From Odontocerum albicorne (Eukaryota; Arthropoda; Insecta; Trichoptera; Odontoceridae), in the NCBI GenBank assembly GCA_949825065.1, contig OX463848.1, positions 34,687,491 through 34,751,490 of the forward strand: a DNA stretch of 64,000 nt, written 5' to 3'. Each line of letters begins with the position of its first letter. Position 1 is the stretch's first letter. Below, one piece after another: positions 10,432 through 20,690 of the stretch. Position numbers and translations under genes: made by a program. The notes under the pieces were generated by a model, which saw nothing but the letters and a program-made list of their open reading frames with translations, had not been told where the DNA came from and made no database searches.

Positions 10432-10510
10432 TGTCGGTGACCGTGGTTAGACTTCACGATAAACAAGCGGACACCAAGTTCGATTCCTGATGGATTCCCT
10501 TTAGGACTGG
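10432..10510 (+). repeat. SINE1-like tRNA-derived head, decayed
   Basis: GTGACCGTGGTTAGACTTCA is a possible A box and AGTTCGATTCCTGATGG a B box followed by the SINE1-like GATGG. No tail recognised. Confidence 0.35.
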
Positions 10511-10867
10511 TTTTACTCTTAGGCTATTTTAGATCTTAATTTATGTTTTTCTATTGCTTATATGTTATGCTGTTTATCATAATTTCTTAAAGCACTATAA
10601 AACAATACAAAAGTAACGATATACGGAACTTTTCCAAACTATAGGTTGCATCAAATATAACCTACCGATCGTTTTAAACTCATTGGAACTATGGATTTGA
10701 TATGTAAAGATTGTGTGTTTCTGAAGTGCAACAGCTTGCACATAATAAAGAAATGCACGCGCACAGTTGTTTTCTATCCACAGGATGGCTGGTAATCATA
10801 CTCGACCACGAGGGATAGCATCATAATATCATATAGGAAGGTTATCCATACGAGAATGCAATAATTT
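10511..10867. other. No feature seen
   Basis: AT-rich sequence without repeat matches. Confidence 0.4.
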
Positions 10868-11140
10868 TTCTTTTCCTTTCCTTTTCACCATCCCTTTCTT
10901 TCCTTTTGATTGATGATATCTCACTTTGTATGAAAAAGAATGTTCGGGTGACTGTCCGTCTTTGTGGGGTTCGTGGGCATGTGCTCACGTAAATGTTTAT
11001 GGATTTCGTGGGGATGGATAGTCATTTGAATGATTTATGTGACCACGTAACTTGCTTCATTTACTTTTGTCTGGTTGGTTGGAAGAGATTGCCGCCTGGA
11101 AATAAGCCCGCCAGATTGTATTTGCAATAAAAGTGTTAAA
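10868..11140 (+). mobile_element. LINE-A 3' untranslated region, copy 2
   Basis: Truncated at its 5' side. Matches from CACCATCCCTTTCTTTCC through TGATGATATCTCAC to the tail TGGTTGGAAGAGATTGCCGC, TGGAAATAAGCCCGCCAG and AATAAAAGTGTTAAATAAAT. It provides the empty-site sequence for the 4128 footprint. Confidence 0.75.
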
Positions 11141-11834
11141 TAAATAATAATCATTTCTGATAAAATATTAATTTCTCATTCATTAATATATTTCTTCGAT
11201 TGGATTGTGCGTTTGAAAAACAATTCGCTTAAAGGCTGACAATTATAGCTGGGTATCCCTACTAGTAATAAATGATAATTGACCAATTTAAAATAATTAT
11301 TTACCGCGAGTGTTAACTTTTTAACTGGGCACCGCACTTAGCTTTGTCGTGCTGAGCGCATCGTTAAAAAATTTTCAATTTATTAAATTTGCCTCAAATT
11401 ACGAGTGGGAATATTCGACTGAACCATTTTTAAAAACAATATTTCATACGAAGATTTTTAAGAAAAGTAAACCTTATTTTTATCACATAGACGATTGATT
11501 TTGGCATATCAGATAAACTGAAAAAGAGTTTGTTTTTTTTAATTTTTCTGTAGAAATATGAACGTGAGTCTTTCATGCTGATAATCGTTATGTTTCACAC
11601 AAGATTTTCAACAGCTTGTTAATCAGGGAATATATTTATTGTATTTTTTTCACACCTTTTTAATTTGTATTGCCGGTCACACCCGGCTTCACCGAGGTAT
11701 ATATCGGGGTAGGTTAACTATTATACCGTATTTTATTTTCAATTACAGGAGAAATGGTAAATTAAACATGATGTGTGACAAATTAAAGAGACAAAAAAAC
11801 ATAACATATTGTAACAAATTAATTTTATTTACCC
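11141..11834. other. No feature seen
   Basis: AT-rich. No ORF with recognisable motifs. Confidence 0.4.
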
Positions 11835-11990
11835 ATGACAAGAAATAGACACGATTTGCGTGAAAAAAAAACAAGTAATTTAATTTGGACACAGAATTTT
11901 AATGAATCTGGGTTTGTTACCTTTCATTTGTCGTGCCCCCAGTAAACTGGAATTTTGTCTATATCTCACTGAGGACATTAATATTCCGAT
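11835..11990 (-). repeat. R2 repeat
   Basis: Plus-strand reading has CATGACAAGAAATAGACACG, AAGTAATTTAATTTGGACAC, ATCTGGGTTTGTTACC, CCCCAGTAAACTGG and CTCACTGAGGACATT. All blocks of the family are in order. The sense strand is taken as minus because that end is ATTT-rich. Confidence 0.6.
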
Positions 11991-12161
11991 TACAGTTAAT
12001 TTGTTAATTGATTTGGTATTTTTATTGTGGAACTCCGTTTCATTACATAATTATTTGACAGTTAAATGGGATAAAAGTCTACACAATAACACAAATTAGT
12101 TGTGAGAATTGTTATCTAGTTATAAGTTTGTATTTAGATGTTAAATTAAATATTAATATTA

Positions 12162-12300
12162 TCTATATAAATAAAAATGTAAATGTTCGTTAATAGAAAA
12201 TCTCTAATCTCCGAAAGTTCTTCACGAATTGCTTTGAAATTTTGATAAAAGGTTGCATTCGTATACAAGCATGTTTATATTTTTTTTATATACAGTTGTA
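12162..12300 (+). mobile_element. Possible Helitron 5' terminus
   Basis: TCTATATAAATAAAAATGTA, then AATGTTCGTTAATAG and AAGTTCTTCACGAATTGCTT. Insect Helitrons often begin TCTATATATATAAAAATG followed by TGTTCGTT. No 3' end was recognised. Confidence 0.45.
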
Positions 12301-13180
12301 TATAAAAAGTATATTATATGAGTCAATATAATAAATCTAATTTTTTTAAATGACAGTTCTATACAATTTAAATTTTAAGCTTCAAAAATTTAACAATCGA
12401 TCTATGATATCATATAAATGGAAAAGAAGAAACGCAACATTCATTGGACGCGGTAAAGATATGACTTTTAGTCAATCAAATCTGTCTCGCAAAGGACAAC
12501 TGAAAAGTACATGGTTTATAGTTTCATCATCCAAAACACACTCGCAACTGGAGCTCTTCACAATACCCATTCTGTAAAAGTGATTATTCACCACGCAGTG
12601 GCTTGTCCGCAAACGACGCAAGACCGACACTTCAATCTTGTTCATTATTATTGTAATTTAATTTTTTTTAAATAGACACCCACCCAAACTAGGATGATTT
12701 GTACCATCAAATTAAAATAATTATGCATTATAGGAGCCAATACAATAAAACTTATGTAAATAAATCACAATTCTAGATTATTAATTTAAAGTATTGTGTA
12801 GATTTTTTTCACATTTAAGTTTTAAATCATTATGTTATTCCAATTCCAATTACGAGTAAACTGTGTGAATATTGTTTTTCTCTTATCCTTCATTTCTTTT
12901 TTTTTTTTGCTATTGAACTAAGCCATAAATGCTTTATTTGTGTTATTATTTTCGTATGGAATGTTTTGTACTTTCAGTGTACATATCTGGTGTATGTACA
13001 TGTTTTGTAGGTGTGCGTATATGTGGGTATGAATGGGCGTCCATATATTTTGTGTTTATGTCTATGAATGAATATGTTTTTGTATTTGATTGGTTGATAA
13101 CGTAGGCAGTCAGTTCAAATTATTTTTAAAGATATTTTTTTTGTTATATTTTTCTCTGAGCTTTTTTACATAATTTGAAG
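12301..13180. other. Unassigned; one ORF at 12350-12577
   Basis: The 75-codon ORF reads MISYKWKRRNATFIGRGKDM internally and has no family I recognise. It could be Helitron cargo given its position. The rest is AT-rich with GT-rich patches near 13000. Confidence 0.3.
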
Positions 13181-13275
13181 GTGTGGGCTGAAAAACACAT
13201 ATCTTTCAGACATTTTGATATCTGATTTACCTTGTTTAGAATACTCGTATGTATCACATAAAACCTATATTTAAT
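13181..13275 (+). repeat. R3 repeat remnant, internally deleted
   Basis: GGTGTGGGCTGAAAAACACA is joined to TTTTGATATCTG, a deletion relative to the 8046 copy. Octamer TACTCGTA lies at 13242. Confidence 0.5.
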
Positions 13276-13655
13276 GAATATTCGTTTTTTTGTATCGCTT
13301 TTATTTGCTCTCAATAAACGTAATACTAATTATTATTTTATAAAATATAATATTCACTATTCAGTCATTTGACAATTTAATAACAGAATATAAATCTCAA
13401 TTCACAATTTTAAACAAATATTTATAATCAATTTTATTTCCTTTTTTTTCGTGTCATAAATAACTTCGTAAAATCAATTAAAATAATCCAATTTTAAAAT
13501 TCCATCAAAAAGCTCATTTGCGCGCTTAAGCTTATGACGTAACAACTCCCGATAAAATTGGGCTGCCGCATTTATTCATACAACCACATACGTTTTAAAC
13601 ATGCAAATTCGGGTTATCGCGAACTTGTGTGTACTACCTATAGTATGTATCATAT
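13276..13655. other. No feature seen
   Basis: AT-rich sequence. Confidence 0.4.
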
Positions 13656-13659
13656 ACAG

Positions 13660-13820
13660 CCTACCTGCATGGCCGCGCGGTAATTCGCTAGACTTCCGTG
13701 TGGAAGGTCGCCGGTTCGAACACCACGCTGTGCTACTCACCTGGAATATAGAATTATGTTCACGTAGTATTCGGGTTTATAAGGATATTTATTTATTTAT
13801 TTCTGGTGGTTATAAGGATA
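13660..13820 (+). repeat. SINE2 5' half (tRNA-derived), split by LINE-A
   Basis: CATGGCCGCGCGGTAATTCG (A box), CTTCCGTGTGGAAGGTCGCC and GGTTCGAAC (B box), then CACCACGCTGTGCTACTC. This is the best preserved SINE2 head. The tRNA-like part is not a tRNA gene: it continues into SINE2 body sequence found in the other copies. The 3' half resumes at 14322. Confidence 0.8.
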
Positions 13821-13824
13821 TTTA

Positions 13825-14321
13825 TTTACAAATACAATCTAGTGGGCTTATTACCAGGCGGCAATCTCTTCCAACCAACCAAACAAAAGTAAATGAAACA
13901 AGTTACATGGTTTCATAAATCATTCAAATGACTATCTATCCCCCTGAAATGCATAAACACATACGTGAGTATATGCCCACAAGCCCCACAAAGACGGATA
14001 ATCACCCGAACATTCCTTTTCATGTAAAGTGAGATATAATCAATCAAAAGAAAAGGAAGGGATGGTGGAGAGGAAAGGAAAAATCGGGAATGAAACACGT
14101 TATTTTACTGACTTGAAATTAAGAGTTTTTTCAGTCGCTTCTTGAAGCATGCCAAGGACGGACCGAGTCGTATATTGGTTTGTAACTGATTCCAGAGTCT
14201 CACTGCATGGACAGTAAAGGACGTCGTAAAAAAGGAGGAGCGGTGAACTGGAAAGGTCAATAAACAATATCTGATTGAGCGTAGCGCTAATCCATGATTG
14301 GAAAGACGCTGAAATTTTTTT
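13825..14321 (-). mobile_element. LINE-A 3' end inserted in SINE2, copy 3
   Basis: The minus-strand ORF ending at 14105 reads RSIRYCLLTFPVHRSSFFTT, AVRLWNQLQTNIRLGPSLAC and FKKRLKKLLISSQ, stop. This is the typical last part of a Jockey/CR1-like LINE ORF2 (RLWN-LP-I, then F+..LK). The 3' untranslated region follows, ending at the tail near 13840. The element interrupts a SINE2, so it inserted after that SINE. Confidence 0.8.
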
Positions 14322-14612
14322 AACCTATGACCTCGGTCAAATCTATTCTTAAAAAAAAAAGGTGGATAAAACATGGCAGTTCACTCTAGCCGTCTCACTT
14401 CAGGTGTGCTATCGAGCCCAGAACATCGGTGTGGCGGTGAGCTTGCTGGTATGAAACGGTTCACTACGGTAAGTGAGTGTCACGTAAAGAGGAGAAAATA
14501 GTGAGTAACGTAAACTCCGCGGCTCGGCTTTTCTTTACAACTAAATTAACATTAGAATGGTCAGGAGATACCCAACAACGAGGTCCAGCAACGATGATAC
14601 AACCTACGGATA
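14322..14612 (+). repeat. SINE2 3' half
   Basis: ACCTATGACCTCGGTCAAAT, CTATTCTTAAAAAAAAAAGG, CACTTCAGGTGTGC, GGTGAGCTTGCTGGTATG and the end CGAGGTCCAGCAACGATG match the 3' part of SINE2 copies at 22742, 52105 and 55683. Confidence 0.75.
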
Positions 14613-14854
14613 AAAGTATTTCAAAACAAAACGATATGAACATGCTTTGAATATAAAACATTTCATTGAATGAATTAATTTTAACGTTCTATAAACCAAA
14701 AGTATTAAAAACAGGTCGTGATTGACTCACGAGAGTTGACGATACTCGTATAACACCCGTTAAATAATTCAATCGGTGGCACACAGTATAGTATTCTTTG
14801 TTGGACGTTTTGTCAATAATATTTCCGATGAATTTGTTGCGATAATAATGATAA

Positions 14855-14940
14855 AAGTACAATTTATATAGCGCCGCTTAAAGAGACCTCTCTCCTCAAG
14901 AGGATCCTTACTCGAGCCCTACTATTATTGATAGATTAAA
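14855..14940 (+). repeat. R4 repeat
   Basis: ACAATTTATATAGCGCCGCT, TAAAGAGACCTCTCTCCTCA, AGAGGATCC and CTATTATTGATAGATTAAAA. Copies at 41075, 60485 and 63425. Confidence 0.55.
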
Positions 14941-15558
14941 AACGTTACAAAATAAATATTTATAAGCTGAGTATAATGATATAAAGATGGAAGCTTAATA
15001 TCAATAAAATCATTAATTTATGAGTTGATAAATCTATTCATCATGAGATATAGTGTGATTTTAAGTTCCATTATTTTTGGGTACATATTTACATTGTATT
15101 TTCCTCACAAAACTGTCGTTTGGTACACAAATAAGTGGCCTGTTTCATATAGTAAAGTTTATATTAAAGCCCTTGGGGTACTTTAAAGTAATTGTAATGC
15201 ATTATATAAAGTTCAAAAATTAAAAATTGACGAAAAATGTAATTTGTATTACTTGCAATATAAGCTTGTATGTACTCGTATTTAAAAAATCGGTTGCGTT
15301 CACATGAATAAATATGTCCGTCAAATTTCATTTGAAATTTGATTATTCATATAGATTTTGGATAGTTATTACTGGTAGGAAAAATAACTTAAAAATCCTA
15401 CCATGTTCCTAAACTTTTAATTTTATGTTTTGGCAAAAAAATTTTAAAAAAACGTGGTATAATACTATTTGAAATTTTAAATAAATACTGAAAAACTACA
15501 CTTACTAACTTTTTTTCTGTTTTTTTTGGCACGTCCAAGTTTCGCTGGTATATTTTTA
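14941..15558. other. No feature seen
   Basis: AT-rich, with octamer TACTCGTA at 15273. Confidence 0.4.
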
Positions 15559-15559
15559 T

Positions 15560-16080
15560 TTATTTATTTAACACTTTTATTGAAAATACAATCTGTAGGG
15601 ATTATTACCAGGCGGCAATCTCTTCCAACCAACCAGACAAAAGTAAATGAAGCAAGTTACGTGGTCGCATAAATCATTCAAATGACTATCCATTGCCACG
15701 ATATCCATAAACATATACGTGAGCAGATGTCCACGAACCCCACAAAGACGGACAATCACCCGAACATTATTTTTCATATAAAGTGTGATATCATCAATCA
15801 AAAGGAAAGGAAGGGATGGTGGAGAGGAAAAGAAAAGAAAAATCAGGAATGAAACACGTTATTTTACTGACTAGAAATTAAGAGGTTTTTTAGTCGCTTC
15901 TTAAAGCATGCCAAGGACGGAGCGAGTCTTATATTGGTTTGTAACTGATTCCTGAGTCTCACTGCATGGACAGTAAAGGACGATGTAAAGAAAGAGGAGC
16001 GGTGAACTGAAAAGGCCAATAAACAATCTCTGTTTGAGCGTAGCGCTAATCCATGATTGGAAAGACGCTGAAAATTCTCC
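15560..16080 (-). mobile_element. LINE-A 3' end, copy 4
   Basis: Starts with the ATTT-rich tail at 15560 and runs to the AGACGCTGAAAATTC block. Same organisation as copy 3: the end of ORF2, then a 3' untranslated region and the TTGGTTGGAAGAGATTGCCG tail. Stops interrupt the coding part. Confidence 0.75.
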
Positions 16081-16985
16081 TAATGCTAGAAAAATATTTA
16101 ATTACTAGGCCAGCTTGAAATGCTCCTATTGGCAAACATATTCTAAAACCCACCGTTCACTCTATTCCATATACTCGTAGCTGCTCTTGTTTCAGTGTCA
16201 CACTTCACGCGACCGTTCATGTATTCTTATTAAGAAATCATATTATAATTTGAAATTTAAAACTAATGCAGGCTTAAAGATATACAAAAAGCTTATTTAT
16301 TTATTCGTCTAAATTTCAAGTTCACAACAATAATCAATAAATATTTTAACCTTCTTCAATCCGCCATATATCTTGAAGATTAATAGTTCACTACTCCTTA
16401 TTTCTCAATAGTTTAATAGCCATATTTACAAAACATTGTTATCCCGGCAATGTTCCAGGGCACGAAGGATCCTTATATTTACGTCTAAAACAATAATGAT
16501 GAAGGTAACAATTTACCGCCCTAGACATTTGCAGTTTGACCTTATCTGATCCGACCATCGGCTGGTCTAATAGTGTTTTCATATTTTTATTAACCCGTGG
16601 TATCTAAAGGGTTAGCTCAGTACAGGGAGAGAAAGACTGAAAAAGCAAGCTGATTCAAACAAAATGTGTGTAGTTAAAACAGACTTCCCTGCAACCAATC
16701 CACTTAATACTAAAATAGCGGCTTAAGACCTAGATTTGTATTGTATATAGTACTCGTACATCCTGCTATATGGCGATATCTTTCAGTTCAATTTGGTCTC
16801 ACCACCATCCACGCAGTTATGGTAGACAAAATACAATAAATTCCATCCAACGTGATCTACACCAGAAGATCGAAATCTTCTTAATTTTTAAGGAGCGCGA
16901 CGTCACGTAGTGGCGACAAAGAACTGTACAAATGGACTTCTATGGACAGTACATTCTTCATAGAGACGACAGACTTAAGATCCGA
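16081..16985. other. No firm feature
   Basis: Mixed sequence, less AT-rich than the average. No motif recognised. Confidence 0.3.
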
Positions 16986-17345
16986 CGTCATGGGAGATGG
17001 AAAATGATTTGCAAATCCGTTAACATACTTATTAAACGGTTTAAGGCCTGGATTTCAAACTGTCGAGCAAGTTGCTAGTGCTTTCGCAGAAAACTTCGAA
17101 TGTAGCAAAACTATTGATTGACAACACTAGATAAGAGTAGCCAATCGATCTAAAGATGGTCAGATGAAAGATTGAATAGAAATCTCTTTGGAAATTATTG
17201 ACAAGGTTTTTATAGCAGTACCAGAAAATGTGATTCGTGCATTGATCCAGATGACCATAAAAATTCCATCAGGGTGAAGAAACAAGATAGGAGTTAAAAT
17301 ATTTACCTACTAGAAACAAGATAGGAGTTAAAATATTTACAATAC
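16986..17345 (+). pseudogene. Possible LINE reverse transcriptase upstream remnant
   Basis: Pieces in shifting frames read GLDFKLSSKLL, FQTVEQVASAFAENFECSKT and VIRALIQMTIKIPSG. These resemble the region before LINE reverse transcriptase fingers, where FTxxEVxxAIxxLPxxKAPGxDG occurs. The match is weak and unconfirmed. It includes a 28-bp direct repeat (17279-17306 and 17313-17340). Confidence 0.25.
17279..17340. repeat. 28-bp direct repeat, period 34
   Basis: GAAACAAGATAGGAGTTAAA plus ATATTTAC occurs twice without mismatch, separated by CTACTA. Confidence 0.9.
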
Positions 17346-17455
17346 TGTCAAATCATGTAGTCCGGCAAATTGGGTACATTTATCGCAATGCGAGATGTTC
17401 GATGATGCAAGGAAGGAAAAAATCTCTCCAACGCCCTTATTTGGCGTCATATCTG

Positions 17456-17570
17456 GACGACCTCCGTCGCCTAGTTAATAATACGGTCGATTTACAACCA
17501 TGTTTTTCGGGTTCAATTCCCGATAGTACCCAAGAAAAAATAATAAGTCGACCAGAAATCATACGATGAC
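17456..17570 (+). repeat. SINE1, tRNA-derived head
   Basis: GACGACCTCCGTCGCCTAGT (A box region) and GGGTTCAATTCCCGATAGTA (B box region). The body is lost after about 17570. Confidence 0.6.
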
Positions 17571-17624
17571 TTCGTAAATTAAAATTTTGGCGCGCTTAGA
17601 TTCAATATTTAATTTTGATGCAAA

Positions 17625-17700
17625 ATAGAGGTTGATCGAGGAAAACGTGGCTGGACCAAATTGACCAGATTTTTAAAGAAGGTAAAGTGAGAAGTATGAC
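17625..17700 (+). repeat. LINE-B fragment
   Basis: CGTGGCTGGACCAAATTGAC, CAGATTTTTAAAGAAGG matches the LINE-B segment also seen at 36296 and 58550. Confidence 0.5.
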
Positions 17701-17715
17701 TTATAGACAGAAATA

Positions 17716-17757
17716 TTTGCGGCATTCATACATAACGAGATGTATGAATGCCGCAAA
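17716..17757. repeat. Perfect 18-bp inverted repeat, 6-nt loop
   Basis: TTTGCGGCATTCATACAT (17716-17733), loop AACGAG, then ATGTATGAATGCCGCAAA (17740-17757). The arms match without mismatch. The right arm begins the LINE-A copy, so the left arm may be an inverted local copy of it. Confidence 0.9.
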
Positions 17758-18425
17758 GATTGATGCCTACTTAAACCAAAATTTTCTTCGTGCACTTTCC
17801 GATTTTGGACTATGCGGACGTCTATTAATCGGTTAGGTATTACGGAAGAACAGCTGGACAAATTACAACGTCTTCAAAATGTTTGTCTAAGATTTATTTT
17901 TTTTCCTAAGAAAGTACAATCACACAACATATCAGAAGGAGCTGAACTTTTGGACACCTGTCTATGATCGGAAAGACGCTGAAAAAATATTCTGCGTCTT
18001 TCTTATCATGGACTGGCGCTACGCTCAAACAGATTGTTTGTTGGCTTTCCAAGTTCCCCGCTCTTCTTTTTAACGTTGTCATTGACTCTGGAACCAATTA
18101 CAAACAAATGTTAGACTCGCTCCATCATGGCATGTTTTAAAAAGCGACTGAAAAAACTCTGAAGTTAAATCAGTAATACAATGTGTTTCATTCCTAATTT
18201 TTTTTTACTCCACACCATCCCTTTCTCTTCTATTGATTGATGATATCTCACTTTTATTTTTACTATGTATATTGTTCATGAATTTTGTAAAGGGGAATAT
18301 TCACTTGAATATTTTTATCGACCGTTTAACTCCCTTTGTTTACTTTTGTCTGGTTGGTTAAAAGAGATTGCCACATGGCAAGAAGCCTGCCAGATTGTTT
18401 TACAATGAAGTGTTGAATAAATAAA
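17740..18425 (+). mobile_element. LINE-A, longest copy (5)
   Basis: The plus strand reads GITEEQLDKLQRLQNVCLRF, the LQRLQN motif between the reverse transcriptase domain and the C-terminus in Jockey/CR1-like LINEs, then HNISEGAELLDTC. Next comes the RLWN/FKK region with stops, then the 3' untranslated region, TTGGTTAAAAGAGATTGCCA and an ATAAATAAATG end. No reverse transcriptase active site is included. Confidence 0.75.
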
Positions 18426-18526
18426 TGTGGCGAAGACAAAAATGTAATGTTGTAAAGAAAAGTTTAGGGATCTGTTTTTTGACACGGCGTGGAGATATGT
18501 ACGAGTATGTCATTGAAAATATTTTG

Positions 18527-18930
18527 TTACCAGCTTAAGGAGAGATTGATGCCAGCTGAATCCATCCTCCCATCTCGGTCCAGCGTCTTCAGTCCTTCTT
18601 CAGGCAGATATAATGACTCAATTATCTGTTTAGATTTGATGCCGGCATCGCGCACATCGGCCCCGCCGCCGCCACCTATACTCCTCCTCTGGTATACTCC
18701 CTCTGCACCATGCCTCATGCTTCGCTCGGGATAATATAATAATTCATATCTTGCTAGCCGATCCGAGGGAGCGCTAGGCGATGGCCAACCCAGACAGAGC
18801 ATCAGATGCTTCCAAAGACCTCATTTTTGAAATGTGCATGGTATCCAATGTTTCATGATAATTCGGCGGAAGGCTGCCCTGTGATCTTAGGGTTTCGTAT
18901 TTAATTCCTCATATTTATTTATTTATTTAC
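18527..18930. other. GC-rich island with overlapping ORFs, possible LINE 3' region
   Basis: GC-rich between 18540 and 18800. The minus strand has a 91-codon ORF (SIGGGGGADVRDAGIKSKQI, then ESLYLPEEGLKTLDRDGRMD) with a possible splice donor (CTG^GTAACA) just after it at about 18523. The plus strand is also open. The plus-strand end at 18912-18930 is an ATTT run like other retrotransposon ends here. I cannot choose between a host exon and a mobile element. Confidence 0.25.
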
Positions 18931-19620
18931 AGTCGATTTAAATCACATTGTAACTTTAACAAAAGTATCTTCCGATCGCTAGTAAATACAGAAACACAAG
19001 ATGAAACAATATAGAATTAAGGTTGTTTTAGATGCCGGTTTTACTCGCACACGGAATGATCTTGTTGAACTAATTTTCTGATATGGACATCTTCCACATT
19101 TTGGTGGATAAATTGAGGATTAAACTCCTTAACAAACTTTGCATGTATAAATGAATCACTTTACAGGAAAGCATGAATAACGTTGTTCCTGTTCCCATTA
19201 TGCTATATTTAGATTTTGAATATTATTTTTTTTCTTTTTTTTATGTAATTGTGTTAAATATTTATCAAATGCAAAATAAAAAATACATACGAGTATATCA
19301 AAACACTAACGTAATTTGTTCAATTTGCAATCACAAGGATGTACAATCGTATTATTGCACACAACAGGTCAGTATTCAGAAGGCCCATAGCCATGTACCA
19401 CATTAGAAAAAACAACTTTATTTACTTCATTGACACTTTTTAATAGACACGCTTACATACCTCAACGTATATTCTTCCTTCTTCTTTACAGATTAAATTA
19501 CTATTTTATTCTTATTACCTTATATACATAATATTTGTGTATGCAGTTGTATACTTAAGAATTTTGTGTTTATGTATTGCGATTAATTAATAAAATATAG
19601 TATTTGCGAATAAAAAAAAT
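18931..19620. other. No feature seen
   Basis: AT-rich; ORF at 19173-19406 lacks motifs. Confidence 0.4.
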
Positions 19621-19621
19621 C

Positions 19622-19702
19622 CAGTTTCGTTATAACGATTTTTTAGTATAACGAAACGATTTAATAAATCCCTAGAAATTCGTTATAACGAGATTTGAGT
19701 GT
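19622..19702. repeat. MITE fragment with TCGTTATAACGA ends
   Basis: TTTCGTTATAACGA near the left and TTCGTTATAACGAGATTTGA near the right. On the minus strand the end reads ACACTCAAATCTCGTTATAA, which resembles pogo/Tigger-type ends. Target duplication not determined. Confidence 0.35.
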
Positions 19703-20529
19703 ATATGGTATACCCTAGTCATGCCAGGAGATCGTTGGTCTAACTCTTTTTTTTCCAATTCGAATCTCAAAAAAGATCCAATCTGCCCCTGTTTTGAAAT
19801 AAATGAAAAAACATGAGAACGATTTGTATGGAATTTAACTTTTTAAGACATAGTTCTATTGTGATAGACGCATTTTACTACGAGTAGCTTGATATTTTCA
19901 CACATCTTGTTTTTTTTTATTTTTCTCATAAAACTAATCAAAGTGGGTTGAGTCCTTTGAGATATTTACATCCAAATAGGAAAATATTCTTATTTTTAAT
20001 AGTTATGAGCAAACAAGGAAAAGCGTTCCTGAATATATTTAGTTATTATTTAATTAATATAAAATACGGTGGTGGGACAGTTTCTTTGTCTTTATCATAA
20101 TTTTTTTTTTAAGTTTAGTGCAATAAATCATATCTTATTTTCTACAATTCTATTCATTCTTTTTATTACCGGTATCAAAAACCGGCGTCTTCTTCGTCAG
20201 TTTCTTATCATCTAAATGAATTATGAATGGTGAGTTTCTTATCACCGGAATGAATTAATTATCAGTAGTCTCATGAAAACAAAGTAAGATTGGAGATAGT
20301 ATGAAGTTACTTCTTCTCAACGCAGTGTCACCTCATTAACAAGAATTTCCATCTCAATTTACATATGTGCATTTTACATTTGCTATATATTTTCCGTGAT
20401 GGAATTTTTTCTATGGTGCTTAAGCATGGAAACATGATCTCTTGTTATCTTAAAACATAAATAAAGGTAGAGAAATATTATCGACCATCAAAATACGAAA
20501 GTAAGTGAACTTTAGATATATGAGATACT
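19703..20529. other. No feature seen
   Basis: AT-rich. A near-repeat GAGTTTCTTATCA occurs around 20200-20250. Confidence 0.4.
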
Positions 20530-20690
20530 ACTACTGATATTGCAGGGAAAAATTCAGGCCAGAAGAAGTACGGGAAGAAGACGAATCTCCTTGTTGAAGA
20601 ACTTACATGAGTGGTTTCATGGTGGTATCATATATTTATTCAGAACTACTGCATTAAATGTCAAAATAGTCATGGTGATCGCTGACATCT
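20530..20690 (+). pseudogene. LINE reverse transcriptase C-terminus, same family as 45733-46338
   Basis: One frame reads ILQGKIQARRSTGRRRISLL, KNLHEWFHGGIIYLFRTTAL and NVKIVMVIADI. This matches the GKIEGKRGRGRRRxSWLKNLRxW...LFRxAxxKVxIAxMIAN ending of a common arthropod LINE family, also present at 45733. Only the last 50 codons remain and the stop falls at about 20690. Confidence 0.75.

Noticed and set aside
13660..13740. tRNA gene
   Set aside because: A and B boxes are present but no acceptor stem closes, and the sequence continues into SINE2 body shared with other copies. The same applies to all SINE1 heads.
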